Shown here in pieces: positions 23,735 through 34,479 of a DNA stretch of 64,000 nucleotides. The notes beneath the pieces are model-generated. The model worked only from the letters and a program-made list of their open reading frames with translations, was not told the origin of the DNA and did no database searches. Origin of the DNA: Phycomyces nitens (taxonomy: Eukaryota > Mucoromycota > Mucoromycetes > Mucorales > Phycomycetaceae); NCBI GenBank assembly GCA_022702545.1, contig JAHRBC010000001.1:7192001-7256000 (forward strand). The letters run 5' to 3'. The number at the start of each line of letters is the position of its first letter. Within the stretch, counting starts at the first letter, position 1. Both the position numbers and the translations under genes were made by a program.

Positions 23735-26274
23735 CTAGAATTCAAATACACCTCGAAAGGCGTCAAGATTACGCCTATCGCACTGACTAGCAAGATCTTC
23801 ACGATTCATCCTTATATAAATGAATTAATAAATAAATTGGTCTCGGAAATATGCCTTTTGTACTCACATATACATCACCATACGAAGACTGTCCCAGACA
23901 TTTTCACTCATTGCACCAGATGACCCACCTATACCTCCTTTCTGCTGGCTCATTACGGCTGCACTCGTGCTAGCATCTCCAGCCTGCTGAAGTGCAAGGG
24001 AAGTAAGCAAATGCTCTGCTGCTTCTCTGTGCTGTCCTAGGTTGATACAACTGATGGCCAGATTGTAACGGGCACGGACATAGGAAGGGTTGATCTCAAG
24101 TGCATTGAAATAGGCTTCAATTGACCCTGATGTATTGCGTGAATTGGCCAATGTGGCACCCAACTTATTCCACAACAGGTAATCCTATGATATCAATGTT
24201 AATTCTAGTACTCAAAGTATACCCACCATATACTGCTCCTACCTGTGGTCTACTTTGAACTGCGGCCCTAAAGCAATCTATTGCCTTTTCGTACTCTTCA
24301 GACACGTTAAAGAGCACGCCAAGTCCAACTTGAACATTTGCGTCCATCTCTTCTCCAGGGAAACTTCGTGCTGCCTCCAAGAATATGTTGGTCACATATT
24401 CATGTCTTCCTTCTACTGTTTTTGGCATGCCTCCCCTCTGAGCAAGATGTTTGTATTTGTTATTGTTAACTATCCATTGTTCGAGACATTCATATGCATC
24501 TTCGCGACAAGACTCGTTTGTGTAACTGACGGCCAAAGCTAGCCATGCTTCCAGCAAGGAAGGGTTCATAGAAACAGCTCGTTTGAGGGCAGCAATTGCA
24601 GCCGCATCTCTCTCGTTCTCTTGTTGACGAAGACCAAGTTCCTGCCATGCATTTGAATCAGATGTCACCAGCTGTGCCTTTGCTTCAAGTGCAAGAATCG
24701 TGTCTCCAAGAGATACATGGTCTTCATTTATTGCGGCAGGGTTGAGTAGATATGGATTGTTTAGTGCGAATGTGTAATTGTCATACTCTGGGTTTGCTGC
24801 CCGGTAACCCTGTTTCTCTCCAGTGACAGTGTCCCAGTCTTTTTGCATGGAATCCCATTCATCGTCCTTTGCGGTTCTGAGGTGTGCAATGTTTTCTTGG
24901 TATTGTCGAATCCAGTCAGAAGTATCAGTGCCATCCTTGAGTACTTTCTGAAGCACGGCAGGATCCATGGGCCCGTGCTTGGTGAACTCAGCTGCCCAGT
25001 CAATTGCATCAGAAGATGCATTCGTTTCTTTCATAGACTCACCGTCCATCTGGTCAAATTCTGATGTCCAACTATGCTCTGGTTTTTGATTAAATTCACT
25101 CGACCACATTTTACCACTCGAGGATTGTCCCATATTTTGAGTGAATTCATTCTGCCATTGACGTGGATCAGTTGTAGTGTGTGTCTGTGCAAAGTCTGCT
25201 GCCCAGTCTTCGCCTCTTGTTTCGACCATCTTGTTGCCCTCAATTGCCACTTCTCTGTCTTTTAGTTTACGCATCAAATTCATAAAATTCGAGTTTTTGA
25301 ATTTAGGATTCTCTTCTGTACGGACAGAATCTAGCAACATGGCAGCAGTCCTGGCCAAGGCTTCTTTATCTCCTGCCTGGGTAATTGGATCTTGTTCTGC
25401 AAACTCAGTTGCCCACGAGTCCTGGGCTGCAAACTCTTGTTCCCAGTTTACATTGCCTATATTGCCCATCAGTCCCTCTAACCCCAAGTTTTAAGTCTCT
25501 TTCTTCACCTGCCTTGTTTTGCTTCCTCAAACGCAGTCTCAAACGCTTGTCTCTCATGATCTGTGATTGCGATTTCATTGGGATGGCTCTGCTGAAATGC
25601 TGCAAATTCACTGTGCCATTTATGATCTGTTGTGTGGTTTGGTAAGGATTGGGCTGCTCATATTGTTTTCATTATGACAAATGTACCTGGTTGATTCTGC
25701 TGATATATTTTCTCAAACTCTTCAAATCCTCCACTTGGGTGATGTTGCATCAGGGGCTGTTGCATAAAATCATTTGCCCAGTCGTTTGTTAAAGCGTGCT
25801 GGGGACTGGCGTTGATTACATCGAGCTCTCGATTCAAGCCATTGAATTCAAATATTCCTGCTGGACGTTCTACTGCTCTGTCCTCCTGCATAAACTCATC
25901 TGCAAACTATGCAATTTGGGTATTTATTGAGAAGTCCAAGTCTGGGATTCCTATTTACCTGTCTGTCTGCAACTGATCCTTGGGCGGGTCGGGTGCGAAA
26001 CCCGGACTGGTGAAGGTGTTAGGGTACTGGAATACAGTGCTTTTGCTATCTATTTTATTTACTTTTGAGCTCTCTCCCCGTTGATTTCCCATCATACGAT
26101 CCTAATGGAGAATGAGGGAGGTTGGTAGTGTGCGTAAGTGCCTGTGTGTCAAAATCAAGACTATTGTTGATTTACTTGTTGCAAAGATCTGTCTTGTTGG
26201 AACTGCTTCATAAGACCAGCCATAGGATTGGAAGGACCGCACTCGGCTCCTCTTGATACAGATGAAAATGCCAT
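23735..26274 (-). CDS. PEX5: Peroxisomal PTS1 receptor Pex5
   Basis: Cycling cytosol/peroxisome receptor for matrix enzymes ending in SKL-like signals. The N-terminus MAFSSVSRGAEC carries the conserved cysteine (residue 12) used for export ubiquitination. The middle holds ten WxxxF/Y motifs (WANDF, WHSEF, WEQEF, WATEF, WAADF, WQNEF, WSSEF, WTSEF, WAAEF, WIRQY). The C-terminal half is the TPR ring (WQELGLRQQENERDAAAI, AWLALAVSYTNE, VQVGLGVLFNVSEEYEKAI, WNKLGATLANS, RARYNLAISCINLGQHREA). A last small exon restores the family ending NLDAFRGVFEF. Eight introns are needed; one between EEAKQ and EGLMGN would be only 35 nt and GC-AG (25512-25478), so that junction is the least certain. Confidence 0.92.
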
Positions 26275-26678
26275 TTTGTAAGGTTAAAGGCAGTAAAGAA
26301 AGAAAGAAAGAGAAGAGAAGAGGGGAAAGATTCTGCAAGTCAAAAGGGCAACACAAGACGGCTGATTAGTCATTTTAAACGGCGTTGGCTTGTGGGGACG
26401 CCAAAGAGTGGACAGGATTGGTGGATATGTGACGGCTGGGATGTCTTGGAGTTATCCCCATGTGAGAAAAACAATACTGCATTTTGGCCAAACAGCACAC
26501 TCTAAATGTTCCCCCATGTATATTTTGTATTATAAAATCACTTGGGCAATGATTTTAGAATCACAGCACACATTTGATCTGGATTTGAAACGTTCTCCTT
26601 TTCACACACCTTTTTCCCTTGTTCTCTTTAAACCAAACGTAATACCATTGGAACTACATTGCTGCAAACCATAGTAAG
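26275..26678. other. PEX5 upstream spacer
   Basis: Promoter side of PEX5, beginning with a GA-rich run complementary to CTTTCTTT near 26290-26325. I see no gene. The expected left terminal repeat of the adjacent Tc1-like element (complement of its right end) is not present here. Confidence 0.5.
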
Positions 26679-27647
26679 ATGTCTATTCCTGGGATACCGC
26701 GACTCAAAAAGGGAGAAAGGCCAACTCACTATATTATATAAAGGTATCATAAAACGCGATCTGTCGAGAGCATACGTCATGGAGGAAGACCTGGACTTCT
26801 CAAGGGCAGAGACAAAGGGGATATCCAAAAAATGATACAAAAGAATCGCAAAAAGACATTGAAAGACGTTACAGAGGAAGTGGAGGAAATGATTGCTGCA
26901 CCTATTTCCGAATCTACTGTTCGCCAAACCTTGCACGATTTGGGGTTTAACAGCCGTGTTGCAGTTGCCAAGCCTTTCTTGACACAGGCAAATATGGCGG
27001 CACGAAAGAGATGGGCCCAAGCAAGAATGAATTGGAGCGAAGAATGGAAATCGGTGATTTGGAGTGATGAGTCCCGGTTTACGCTTTTCAAGACAAATGG
27101 GCGTACCCATGTGTGGAGAAGACCAAATGAAAAGTATGCCACTGACTGCCTCCAACCAAAGGTGCAAGGAGATTGTGGATCAGTAATGGTATGGGGGTGC
27201 ATCTGGGCCGGAGGTGTCGGACCCCTTGTTGTCCTAAAGTACAATATGAATGCAAAGTCCTATGTAAAAGTATTGCAGACAGTATTCAAGCCGTACTTTG
27301 ACAGTCTTCCGCACAAGGACGAGCTGCACTACTATTTCCAAGAAGATAATGCCACGCCACATAAAGCAGCATTGTCAAAAAAGTGCAAGGAAGGTCTTGG
27401 CATAGACGTTTTTGAGTGGCCATCAAAGAGTCCAGATCTCAGCCCAATTGAGAATATCTGGAATCTTTTGGATGGCCGTGTGCGGTCAAGACCTTGCCAG
27501 CCTACCACATTGAAGAAGTTAGAAGATGCTCTGAAAGAGGAGTGGGAAACTATCGCTATAAGTGTATGTGAAAAGTACTGCCTTAACATGCCCAAAAGAC
27601 TATTGGCTGTTAAAAGTATAAAGGTGGGCCTATACTTTATTAAATAA
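26679..27647 (+). pseudogene. Tc1-like DD34E transposase, damaged N-terminus
   Basis: Catalytic DDE integrase of the Tc1/mariner superfamily. The intact part starts before 26832 with RSVESIRHGGRPG (end of the paired-like DNA-binding region), then VIWSDESRFTLF (first D), GSVMVWGCIW, YYFQEDNATPH (second D) and KSPDLSPIENIWNLLD (E), with 34 residues between second D and E, so DD34E. The N-terminal helix-turn-helix part is damaged: the same frame meets a TAA near 26741, and the preceding sequence makes sense only in mixed frames. The catalytic triad itself is complete, so decay has started from the 5' end. Confidence 0.85.
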
Positions 27648-27767
27648 ACACCTAATTTTTATCAGTTAAAGTACAATCCTTAAGCTATATAATCACAAAG
27701 TTGTAGAGGTCTTGGATGCATATATAAGGAATATGATAGAAAACAAAATATGATATTGGATTTACTT

Positions 27768-27812
27768 GATTTTTGAAATGTGATTTCGGAAATTCAAATT
27801 TCTAGGGCACTG
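27768..27812 (+). repeat. Right terminal inverted repeat of Tc1-like element
   Basis: AT-rich terminal repeat ending TTCTAGGGCACTG, followed by TA at 27813-27814. It includes an imperfect internal palindrome around GAAATTCAAATTTC. The partner repeat on the left was not found. Confidence 0.65.
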
Positions 27813-28539
27813 TAAATATCATTAATTTGTTGTAAACTTAAACTTATTTTTTTTATTAGTGGATAAACCTTGGACTAAAATGAATTATAGTCAATAAGAT
27901 GCTTTTCCAATATGTAGTTATCATTTAACCACAAGATTATAACATGAGCTGTCGTCATGTTTCTTCAATATTTAAACAAAGAGATACGATTTATTAAAGA
28001 TAGGAATATGAACCAAAATTACAATTACGATTAAGAAATATAAATGATTGGTGGTGGCAAATGAGAAAGGGTCGTGATAATGGGAGTAGTATATCGGTAG
28101 ATTTTGTATTTAGGAAATTGATCACAACGATTCTAATTTGTCAAAAAATGGGCGTCAATGGAATATATAAAGTCAAAATAAAAAAAAAAGAATACATTAG
28201 CCTTAGATAAGAATTTATGTAGAAAAGACATACCTTTGACTATTGCCCAGCTACACCTTTGCAAATTATGCAGGAACATCTGCAACGGATTTCATTTTAG
28301 AGGCTACGGATCTTTGAGAGAAAAAAGGTCAATATTAGAATTATTTAATCTTCTTACTACACACAAACAGACTTTAGATTCTAAAAATTACCTGATAACA
28401 GTCAAAGTGGAAAGAACAACATTGTTGAGAATAATGGTGAAGTATCAGAACTAAGGGTATACTCAATGTCACAGCCAAATTCAAGATTTTTGTCGCCTCA
28501 GCAACATATATCCTAAAATTTGGCTCATACAATATGACA
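27813..28539. other. AT-rich spacer between transposon and tandem array
   Basis: Nothing convincing is encoded here. A 72-codon open frame at 28236-28454 plus has no motif. The DNA is AT-rich with poly-A near 28170-28190. Confidence 0.5.
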
Positions 28540-31068
28540 TTAGCATTCTTTTGTCATCATTTACTCTCGGTCATCTGCTTCTATGTTTGCGTCCGCTCGA
28601 ATTTCGTAAAGGTTCGTCGTATTCGCATGCTATGTCCTGTCATCAATACACAATTTAGTATATTTGCTAGCTTACCATATGGTCTCGTTGTCGTATCATC
28701 TGTCAAAACTCGTATTCGATTTCGTTCGTTCTCGTCTTCTGTATCCACTAATCTTCGACGTCCGGTATGTTATTCGTCTATTACTCGTCGGATGGGTCAA
28801 TGTTTTCGTCGTCGTGTGTAATCGTCGTCGTTAAATGCTGTTCGTCTGTATCCATGTTTGCGTTCGTTCGTTCGTAATTCGTAAACGTTCGTCGTAATCG
28901 TATCCTATGTCCTGCCAAAAAAATCCAAATTAGAATGTGTGCTCGCTTACCTTAATTCCCTGTCGTCCATATCGTCTGCAAAAGTTCGTATTCGATTTCG
29001 TTCGTTTTCGTCGTCTGTATCCACTTATCGTCGACGTCTGGTATGGTATTCGTCTGGTACTCGTCGTATGGGTCAATGTTTATGTCGTCGTGCGTAATCG
29101 TCGTCGTTAACTGTTGTTCGTCTGTATCCATGTTTGTGTTCGTTCGTTCGTTCGTAATTCGTAAATGTTCGTCGTATTCGTATCCTATGTCCTACCAACA
29201 AAAAATCTAAATTAGAATGTGGGCTCGCTTACCTTAATTCCCTGTCGTCCATATCATCTGCAAAAGCTCGTATTCGATTTCGTTCGTTTTCGTCGTCTGT
29301 ATCCACTTATCGTCGACGTCTGGTATGTTATTCGTCTGGTGCTCGTCGTATGGGTCAATGTTTTCGTCGTCGTGCGTAATCGTCGTTGTTAACTGTTGTT
29401 CGTCTGTATCCATGCTTGTGTTCGTTCGTTCGTTCGTAATTCGTAAACGTTCGTCGTAATCGTATCCTATGTCCTGCCAAAAAAATCCAAATTAGAATGT
29501 GTGCTCGCTTACCTTAATTCCCTGTCATCCATATCGTCTGCAAAAGTTCGTATTCGATTTCGTTCGATTTCGTCGTCTGTATCCACTTATCGTCGACGTC
29601 TGGTATGGTATTCGTCTGGTACTCGTCGGATGGGTCAATGTTTATGTCGTCGTGCGTAATAGTCGTCGTTAACTGTTGTTCGTCTGTATCCATGTTTGCG
29701 TTCGTTCGTTCGTAATTCGTAAACGTTCGTCGTAATCGTATCCTATGTCCTGCCAAAAAAATCCAAATTAGAATGTGTGCTCGCTTACCTTAATTCCCTG
29801 TCGTCCATATCGTCTGCAAAAGTTCGTATTCGATTTCGTTCGTTTTCGTCGTCTGTATCCACTTATCGTCGACGTCTGGTATGGTATTCGTCTGGTACTC
29901 GTCGTATGGGTCAATGTTTATGTCGTCGTGCGTAATAGTCGTCGTTAACTGTTGTTCGTCTGTATCCATGCTTGTGTTCGTTCGTTCGTTCGTAATTCGT
30001 AAACGTTCGTCGTATTCGTATCCTATGTCCTGCCAAAAAAAATCCAAATTAGAATGTGGGCTCGCTTACCTTAATTCCCTGTCGTCCATATCGTTTGCAA
30101 AAGTTCGTATTCGATTTCGTTCGATTTCGTCGTCTGTATCCACTTATCGTCGACGTCTGGTATGTTATTCGTCTGGTGCTCGTTGTATGGGTCAATTTTT
30201 TCGTCGTCGTGCGTAATCGTCGTCGTTAACTGTTGTTCGTCTGTATCCATGTTTTCGTTCGTTCGTAATTTCGTAAAGATTCGTCGTATTCGTATTCCAT
30301 GCTCTGCCATAGAAATCCAAATTAGAATATGTGCTCGCTTACCTTAATTCCCTGTCATCCATATCGTCTGTAAAAGTTCGTATTCGATTTCGTTCGTACT
30401 CGTCGTCTGTATCCAATAAGCGTCGAGGTCTGGTATGTTATTCGTCTGGTACTCGTCGTATGGGTCAATGTTTTCGTCGTCGTGCGTAATCGTTCGTCGT
30501 TAATCGTTGTTCGTTGTATCCATGTTTGCGTTCGTTCGTAATTTCGTAAAGATTTGTCGTATTCGTATCCTATGTCCTGCCATAAAAATCCAAATTAGAA
30601 TATGTGTTCGCTTACCTTAATGCCCTGTCATCCATATCGTCTGCAAAAGTTCGTATTCGATTTCGTTCGTACTCGTCGTCTGTATCCACTTATCGTCGAC
30701 GGCTGGTATGGTATTCGTCTGGTACTCGTCGTATGGGTCAATGTTTTTGTCGTCGTACGTAATCGTCGTCGTTAACTGTTGCTGGTCTGTATCTAAGTTT
30801 TCGTGCGTTCGTTCGTAAATTCGTAAAGGTTCGTCGTATTCGTATCCTATGTCCTGCCGTAAAAATCCAAATTAGAATATGTGTTCGCTTACCTTATAAT
30901 CTTGTCGTTTGTATCCATTAAACTTTGACGGCTGATAAGGTATTCGGTTGGCATTCGTTGAATACATTAGTTCCTGACCTTGGACTCAATCTTCACCGTA
31001 TATTGCTGATAGTCCGAATCTGTTCTGGCATGCGTTCGTTTAGGTCCGTCGTATTTATATTTCATATC
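28540..31068 (-). repeat. Tandem array of ~275-bp units, each carrying two intron-like segments
   Basis: Ten head-to-tail units start, on the minus strand, at 31068 (degenerate), 30853, 30576, 30303, 30029, 29749, 29473, 29191, 28911 and 28636 (truncated); spacing between intact units is 273-282 bp. In the unit starting at 30029 the layout is: exon-like A 30029-29863 (167 nt), GTGGAT..TTTTGCAG segment of 49 nt, exon-like B 29813-29789 (25 nt), GTAAGC..CTAAT..GGCAG segment of 39 nt, then the next unit. A plus B is 192 nt, 64 codons, phase zero at both ends, and reads DIGYEYDERLRI...VDDKRYGRQGIK, an acidic Asp/Thr/Asn-rich peptide. The same sites recur in nearly all units. No known family is recognised; the array could be the body of a spliced gene, a decayed one, or a noncoding transcript. 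Confidence 0.85.
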
Positions 31069-31107
31069 CTGTTATAAATATTCAAGTTAGTATATGTGTT
31101 TACTTAC

Positions 31108-31440
31108 CTTATTGTAGCAATATTTTTTACATCTCGGACAGTAGTCCTAATGAGATGTAATAGTCGGCTAGTATTATTATATATATACACTTACCTTGTT
31201 TTATACTTTATTAACTCACTGTGAGATGTAACATGGAAATTTTTGCGATTTCTACGTCGACTGATCTGCTATTTCGATAAACCTATATTGGATGAAATAA
31301 TTATTAGTTTGTTAGCACTATTTTGTGCTTACCTTTCAAGTCTTTCTTTGTTATTGCTTGTCCTATATAATCTACGATATATATCTGTCTACGCGTACTG
31401 ATCCAACATTGATTTTGCGCTGAATATATATTGTGTTATG
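31108..31440 (-). other. Candidate upstream exons of the tandem-array transcript
   Basis: Just 5' of the array on the minus strand, consensus-like donors and acceptors continue. A 39-nt exon-like block (31146-31108) between TTAG and GTAAGT reads DYCPRCKKYCYNK, with a C-x2-C pair, and joins in phase to the first degenerate unit (DMKYKYDGPKRTH). Before it, a block reading SVDVEIAKISMLHLT can be joined in phase through a GTGAGT donor. A further block ends YIGQAITKKDLK at a GTAAGC donor, but its phase does not fit the next block. These are predictions from splice-site patterns only. Confidence 0.3.
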
Positions 31441-33386
31441 TCTCTATGTATTCCTGTCTCCAAAGTCTTCGGTCTCAGTGGATATGGATATTCCAAATAT
31501 ATCTATCATACTAGCCGTCTGGTATATCGTATATAAAGGTTTCTCGTCATGAATTTCTGATATCGAGGTTTTATCTTCATTTTTTCTATGTTTTTTGTAT
31601 TTGTATTTTTTTTTAATTTTGTTTTTTTTTATTATGGTTGAGTGATCTCCAAACAGAGGTGAACATGATCTACGTATAACGACTGAGTTGTCTTTTATCT
31701 TCAATCTTCTAATATGTAGGTCGGTGATAACTATGAGCCTTGAAGTATATCTAGGGGATCGTTTTGCTTGAATGCCTTGAAGTAAACACCTTGATAGTCT
31801 TGTTATGTGCTGTAGTATAGTTGTCGTCCAGGGTCTCTAGAAAAGAATGAGTAAGGTGTTAACTATCGATATATAATAGCATACAATCAAAGGGCTTCGA
31901 TTTGGTACAAAATTATGGTTTTGCTCATGGATGTATTGAATATGTGGCAATAGTATCCAATGATGCAACATAGAATATTTTTGAATTGCCTTACCTATCA
32001 CATGTAGAATACCAGTGGTCTGCTAGTAATTGTGCTGTTTATACATCTCCAGAGTTCGTTTAATCTTTGCGTGATATTCGATTCTCAAACATACTGTTCG
32101 TTTACCTGCAAGTCATTCTTGAAAGGAGGCGGAAATTTTGATATCGTGGCCGTATTTATGTAGACTCTGCCAGTATAGATAGTCTAAATATTGCAGGAAC
32201 GTTGGTTATGTCTGAGCAAGGCTTTTCTCAGAAACATTGAGAGGCTATAAAGAGACCGGTCATCGGCCAAGGTGATCGTTTGTAACTCAACAGGGCAGTA
32301 TTCAGTGGAGTTAACCATCCCACATATTTGCCAATGTGGTGAACTGGAGAAATTCCATGATCAAGATCAAACCAGAAATGGAGCGGGCGTGCAGAGTAAG
32401 CGGGTGCGGAAATCATAAACATGTGGATAGGCTTACAGATCTTGTAGATACGGTGGACTGCGGTAGTGAGTAGACGGCCATTTGCGATATAAGTGGAAGT
32501 CAAGCAGTCTCGGTTTGGATTCTATATAATACTCACAATTTAAGAAAGCCATGTCACAATATTATCTCCAAGTACTTGAGCTTACCAGTAGTCTAACCAA
32601 AATGGAGGACAATACCCTCTATATCATTGTGTGATTCTTGGATAGTGGATGGTGAATGTTCGTTTCAATTTGGCGGACGGAATGCTGGTCAGAGCTGGTT
32701 GACGACATCTTTGATCCTTGACAGCTAACCAAGAATATTCTGATATATCTGGCCAACAAAATAGTTCTTTCGGCTCCCTTGGATTGGTGTATTTACTGCC
32801 TCGGTTACCCTCAATAGTGTGGATGGAAACGATGTCATTTTATAGCTTGAAGATGAGTTCAATCGGCATTCTAGTATTTTCACTGGGCCACTTTGAATGT
32901 CAATATGTCCATCATCTGGAGTTACTACCTCTGTTATTCCTAAGAGCGCATATGATAGTGTAGCCTTTAAGCGTTCCGTTGACTTGTTCCCGTTGCTCTC
33001 TAATGAGAGAAACTTTGTTCTCTCTACTAATTAGGACTTACCTTTTGCTAGCTATGTACTGCGGTATGTGTTATCCAGTCAAGCGAACGATAGGTCATTC
33101 GTATAGTGCTGCTTGCGTTCCTTCTCGATTATTTCCTGAGGGTATTGTGCTTTTATATGCCTTGACTTCTTGCAACTGTACGGCAGACGACAATCCTTTG
33201 TTCTCTTTAAAATCTTCCTTCGTGTCCTTCTTTGTGACTGTAACTAAATCCAACAGACATGTCTTGGTATTTCAAGTAAACCTTGGGCCTTCGTCTAACA
33301 TCTATCTCGTATATCAAAGGATGTGTCTAATCATTTCCTCGTAGCTGTGTCCATCATGATAAAAGTATAATACCAAGTTGTGGTAA
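31441..33386. other. Unassigned stretch of the accessory island
   Basis: No recognisable gene. Several minus-strand segments are open and flanked by plausible splice sites (for example NDIVSIHTIEGNRGSKY near 32850, and ARPLHFWFDLDHGISPVHH near 32370), but more than one frame looks coding in places and no single consistent model emerges. It may contain further exons of the neighbouring candidate genes or old element remains. Confidence 0.35.
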
Positions 33387-33947
33387 TCAAGGATTCGTAT
33401 AATCTTTAATGATCTTTAAAACAGTATATTTTGATCTAACTGTTCTATAGAGTTGTGACATGTCTAGGTACACAAAAAGGATATTCCTCTCACTATCAAC
33501 TTCTGGTATATCCGTAACGTATGGTGTCCAACAATACCGTCTAAGCATATCGTAGAAACTGTTTTTGCTATCTCAAAAGATAGTAATAGGTATGTTTCTG
33601 TCTTCTTTCGGCTTTTACTCTACACTGGTACTGGAACAAAAGTCTGGAAAAGCTGGTCGGTACATGAGTCCCAGTCGATGGTGTCAAAAACAGATGCAAT
33701 GCCTTTGGGGATAATCTACATCTGAATCGTCATTTAGTAACTCAAACTTACTTTTTACAGGCCTTGGCAAAACAGTGATAGGTTTTTCATGAGCTATACG
33801 CGTCTCATTTCCAAAGACGAGAATGCAATTGGCAGGTTTTTGTAATGCTAATGATGAGGTAAATTCAAAAGAGGAATCCATAAAAGTGTTGGCATCTTGA
33901 TTGAGGACGCGTCTTCTAGTGTCTCTTCTTGTCAAGGTCTCAGTCAT
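33387..33947 (-). CDS. Candidate three-exon gene, unknown function
   Basis: Three minus-strand blocks join in phase through good splice sites: 33947-33752 (start MTETLTRRDTRRR), intron GTAAGT..AAAG of 49 nt, 33702-33624 (IASVFDTIDWDSCTDQLFQ), intron GTAGAG..TTAG of 83 nt, 33540-33387 (CWTPYVTDIPEVDSERN, FVYLDMSQLYRTVRSKY), ending in TGA. The product is 142 residues, without signal peptide or membrane segment, and I recognise no domain. Consistent phase across both junctions is the main support. It lies upstream of, and on the same strand as, the tandem array, so it could also be the 5' part of one longer transcription unit if the TGA is avoided by splicing. Confidence 0.4.
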
Positions 33948-34479
33948 GGCTTGTATTTATATCAGCTCTTTAAAATAAAAAAAAGTCAAAAAAACGCGTT
34001 CATAAAACTTGATTCATTCTTCAGTTACCTTGTATACCTAAACCCAAAGTGTTTATATATGCCGGTAATAGCCGTCTAAACAGCTTATTATTAATACTGT
34101 ACTCTCTTAAAGAGGTATACATAACTTCTTTGCAAAAAGTAAATGTGGGAACATGTAAATGAGAGGAAGGAGGCAAGAGATGTAAAAAATGATTGAGCGT
34201 GAGAGTCTCATTTTATACACGAATTTTGCTAGGGACACCATCGTGTGTCACGTGTATTGACTTGCCCTTTTTTGATTGCCTTATTTCTTCTGCTACATAT
34301 TTAATAACCCAAAGCCCAGGACTGACACAATACTAGAATATTGAAAGTATTCTTGGTGTTCTAGTTGTAATAATTGTATCTAGCTTGAGAATATCTTCCA
34401 TTGCATTCAATCTCTTGTATTCCAGCAATTTAGTGTAAATGTCTCTGATGCCTGGCTTGTTATTTCTGAAATGTCCAGT

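Larger units (their letters stand above)
26679..27812 (+). mobile_element. Tc1/mariner-like element, left end lost
   Basis: The right end is clear: the sequence just before 27812 ends in TTCTAGGGCACTG followed by TA, the usual target dinucleotide, which on the complement begins CAGTGCCCTAGAA as many Tc1 terminal repeats do. A transposase reading frame lies inside. No matching left repeat is visible between PEX5 and the transposase, so the element is 5'-truncated or rearranged. The left limit given is only the first recognisable transposase sequence. It sits upstream of PEX5 at the edge of the accessory island. Confidence 0.75.

Noticed and set aside
23645..23923. Plus-strand 92-codon frame
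   Set aside because: It is antisense to the last exon of PEX5, which encodes the conserved NLDAFRGVFEF ending.
29881..30347. Plus-strand open frames in the tandem array as genes
   Set aside because: They are by-products of the CGT-rich repeat; the strand with consistent splice-like sites is the minus strand.
28540..31068. CRISPR array
   Set aside because: Units are about 275 bp with no short repeat/unique spacer alternation, and the host is eukaryotic.
32228..32503. Minus-strand frame with ARPLHFWFDLDHGISPVHH as a separate gene
   Set aside because: It looks protein-like, but overlapping frames look equally open and no start, family or intron model could be fixed.
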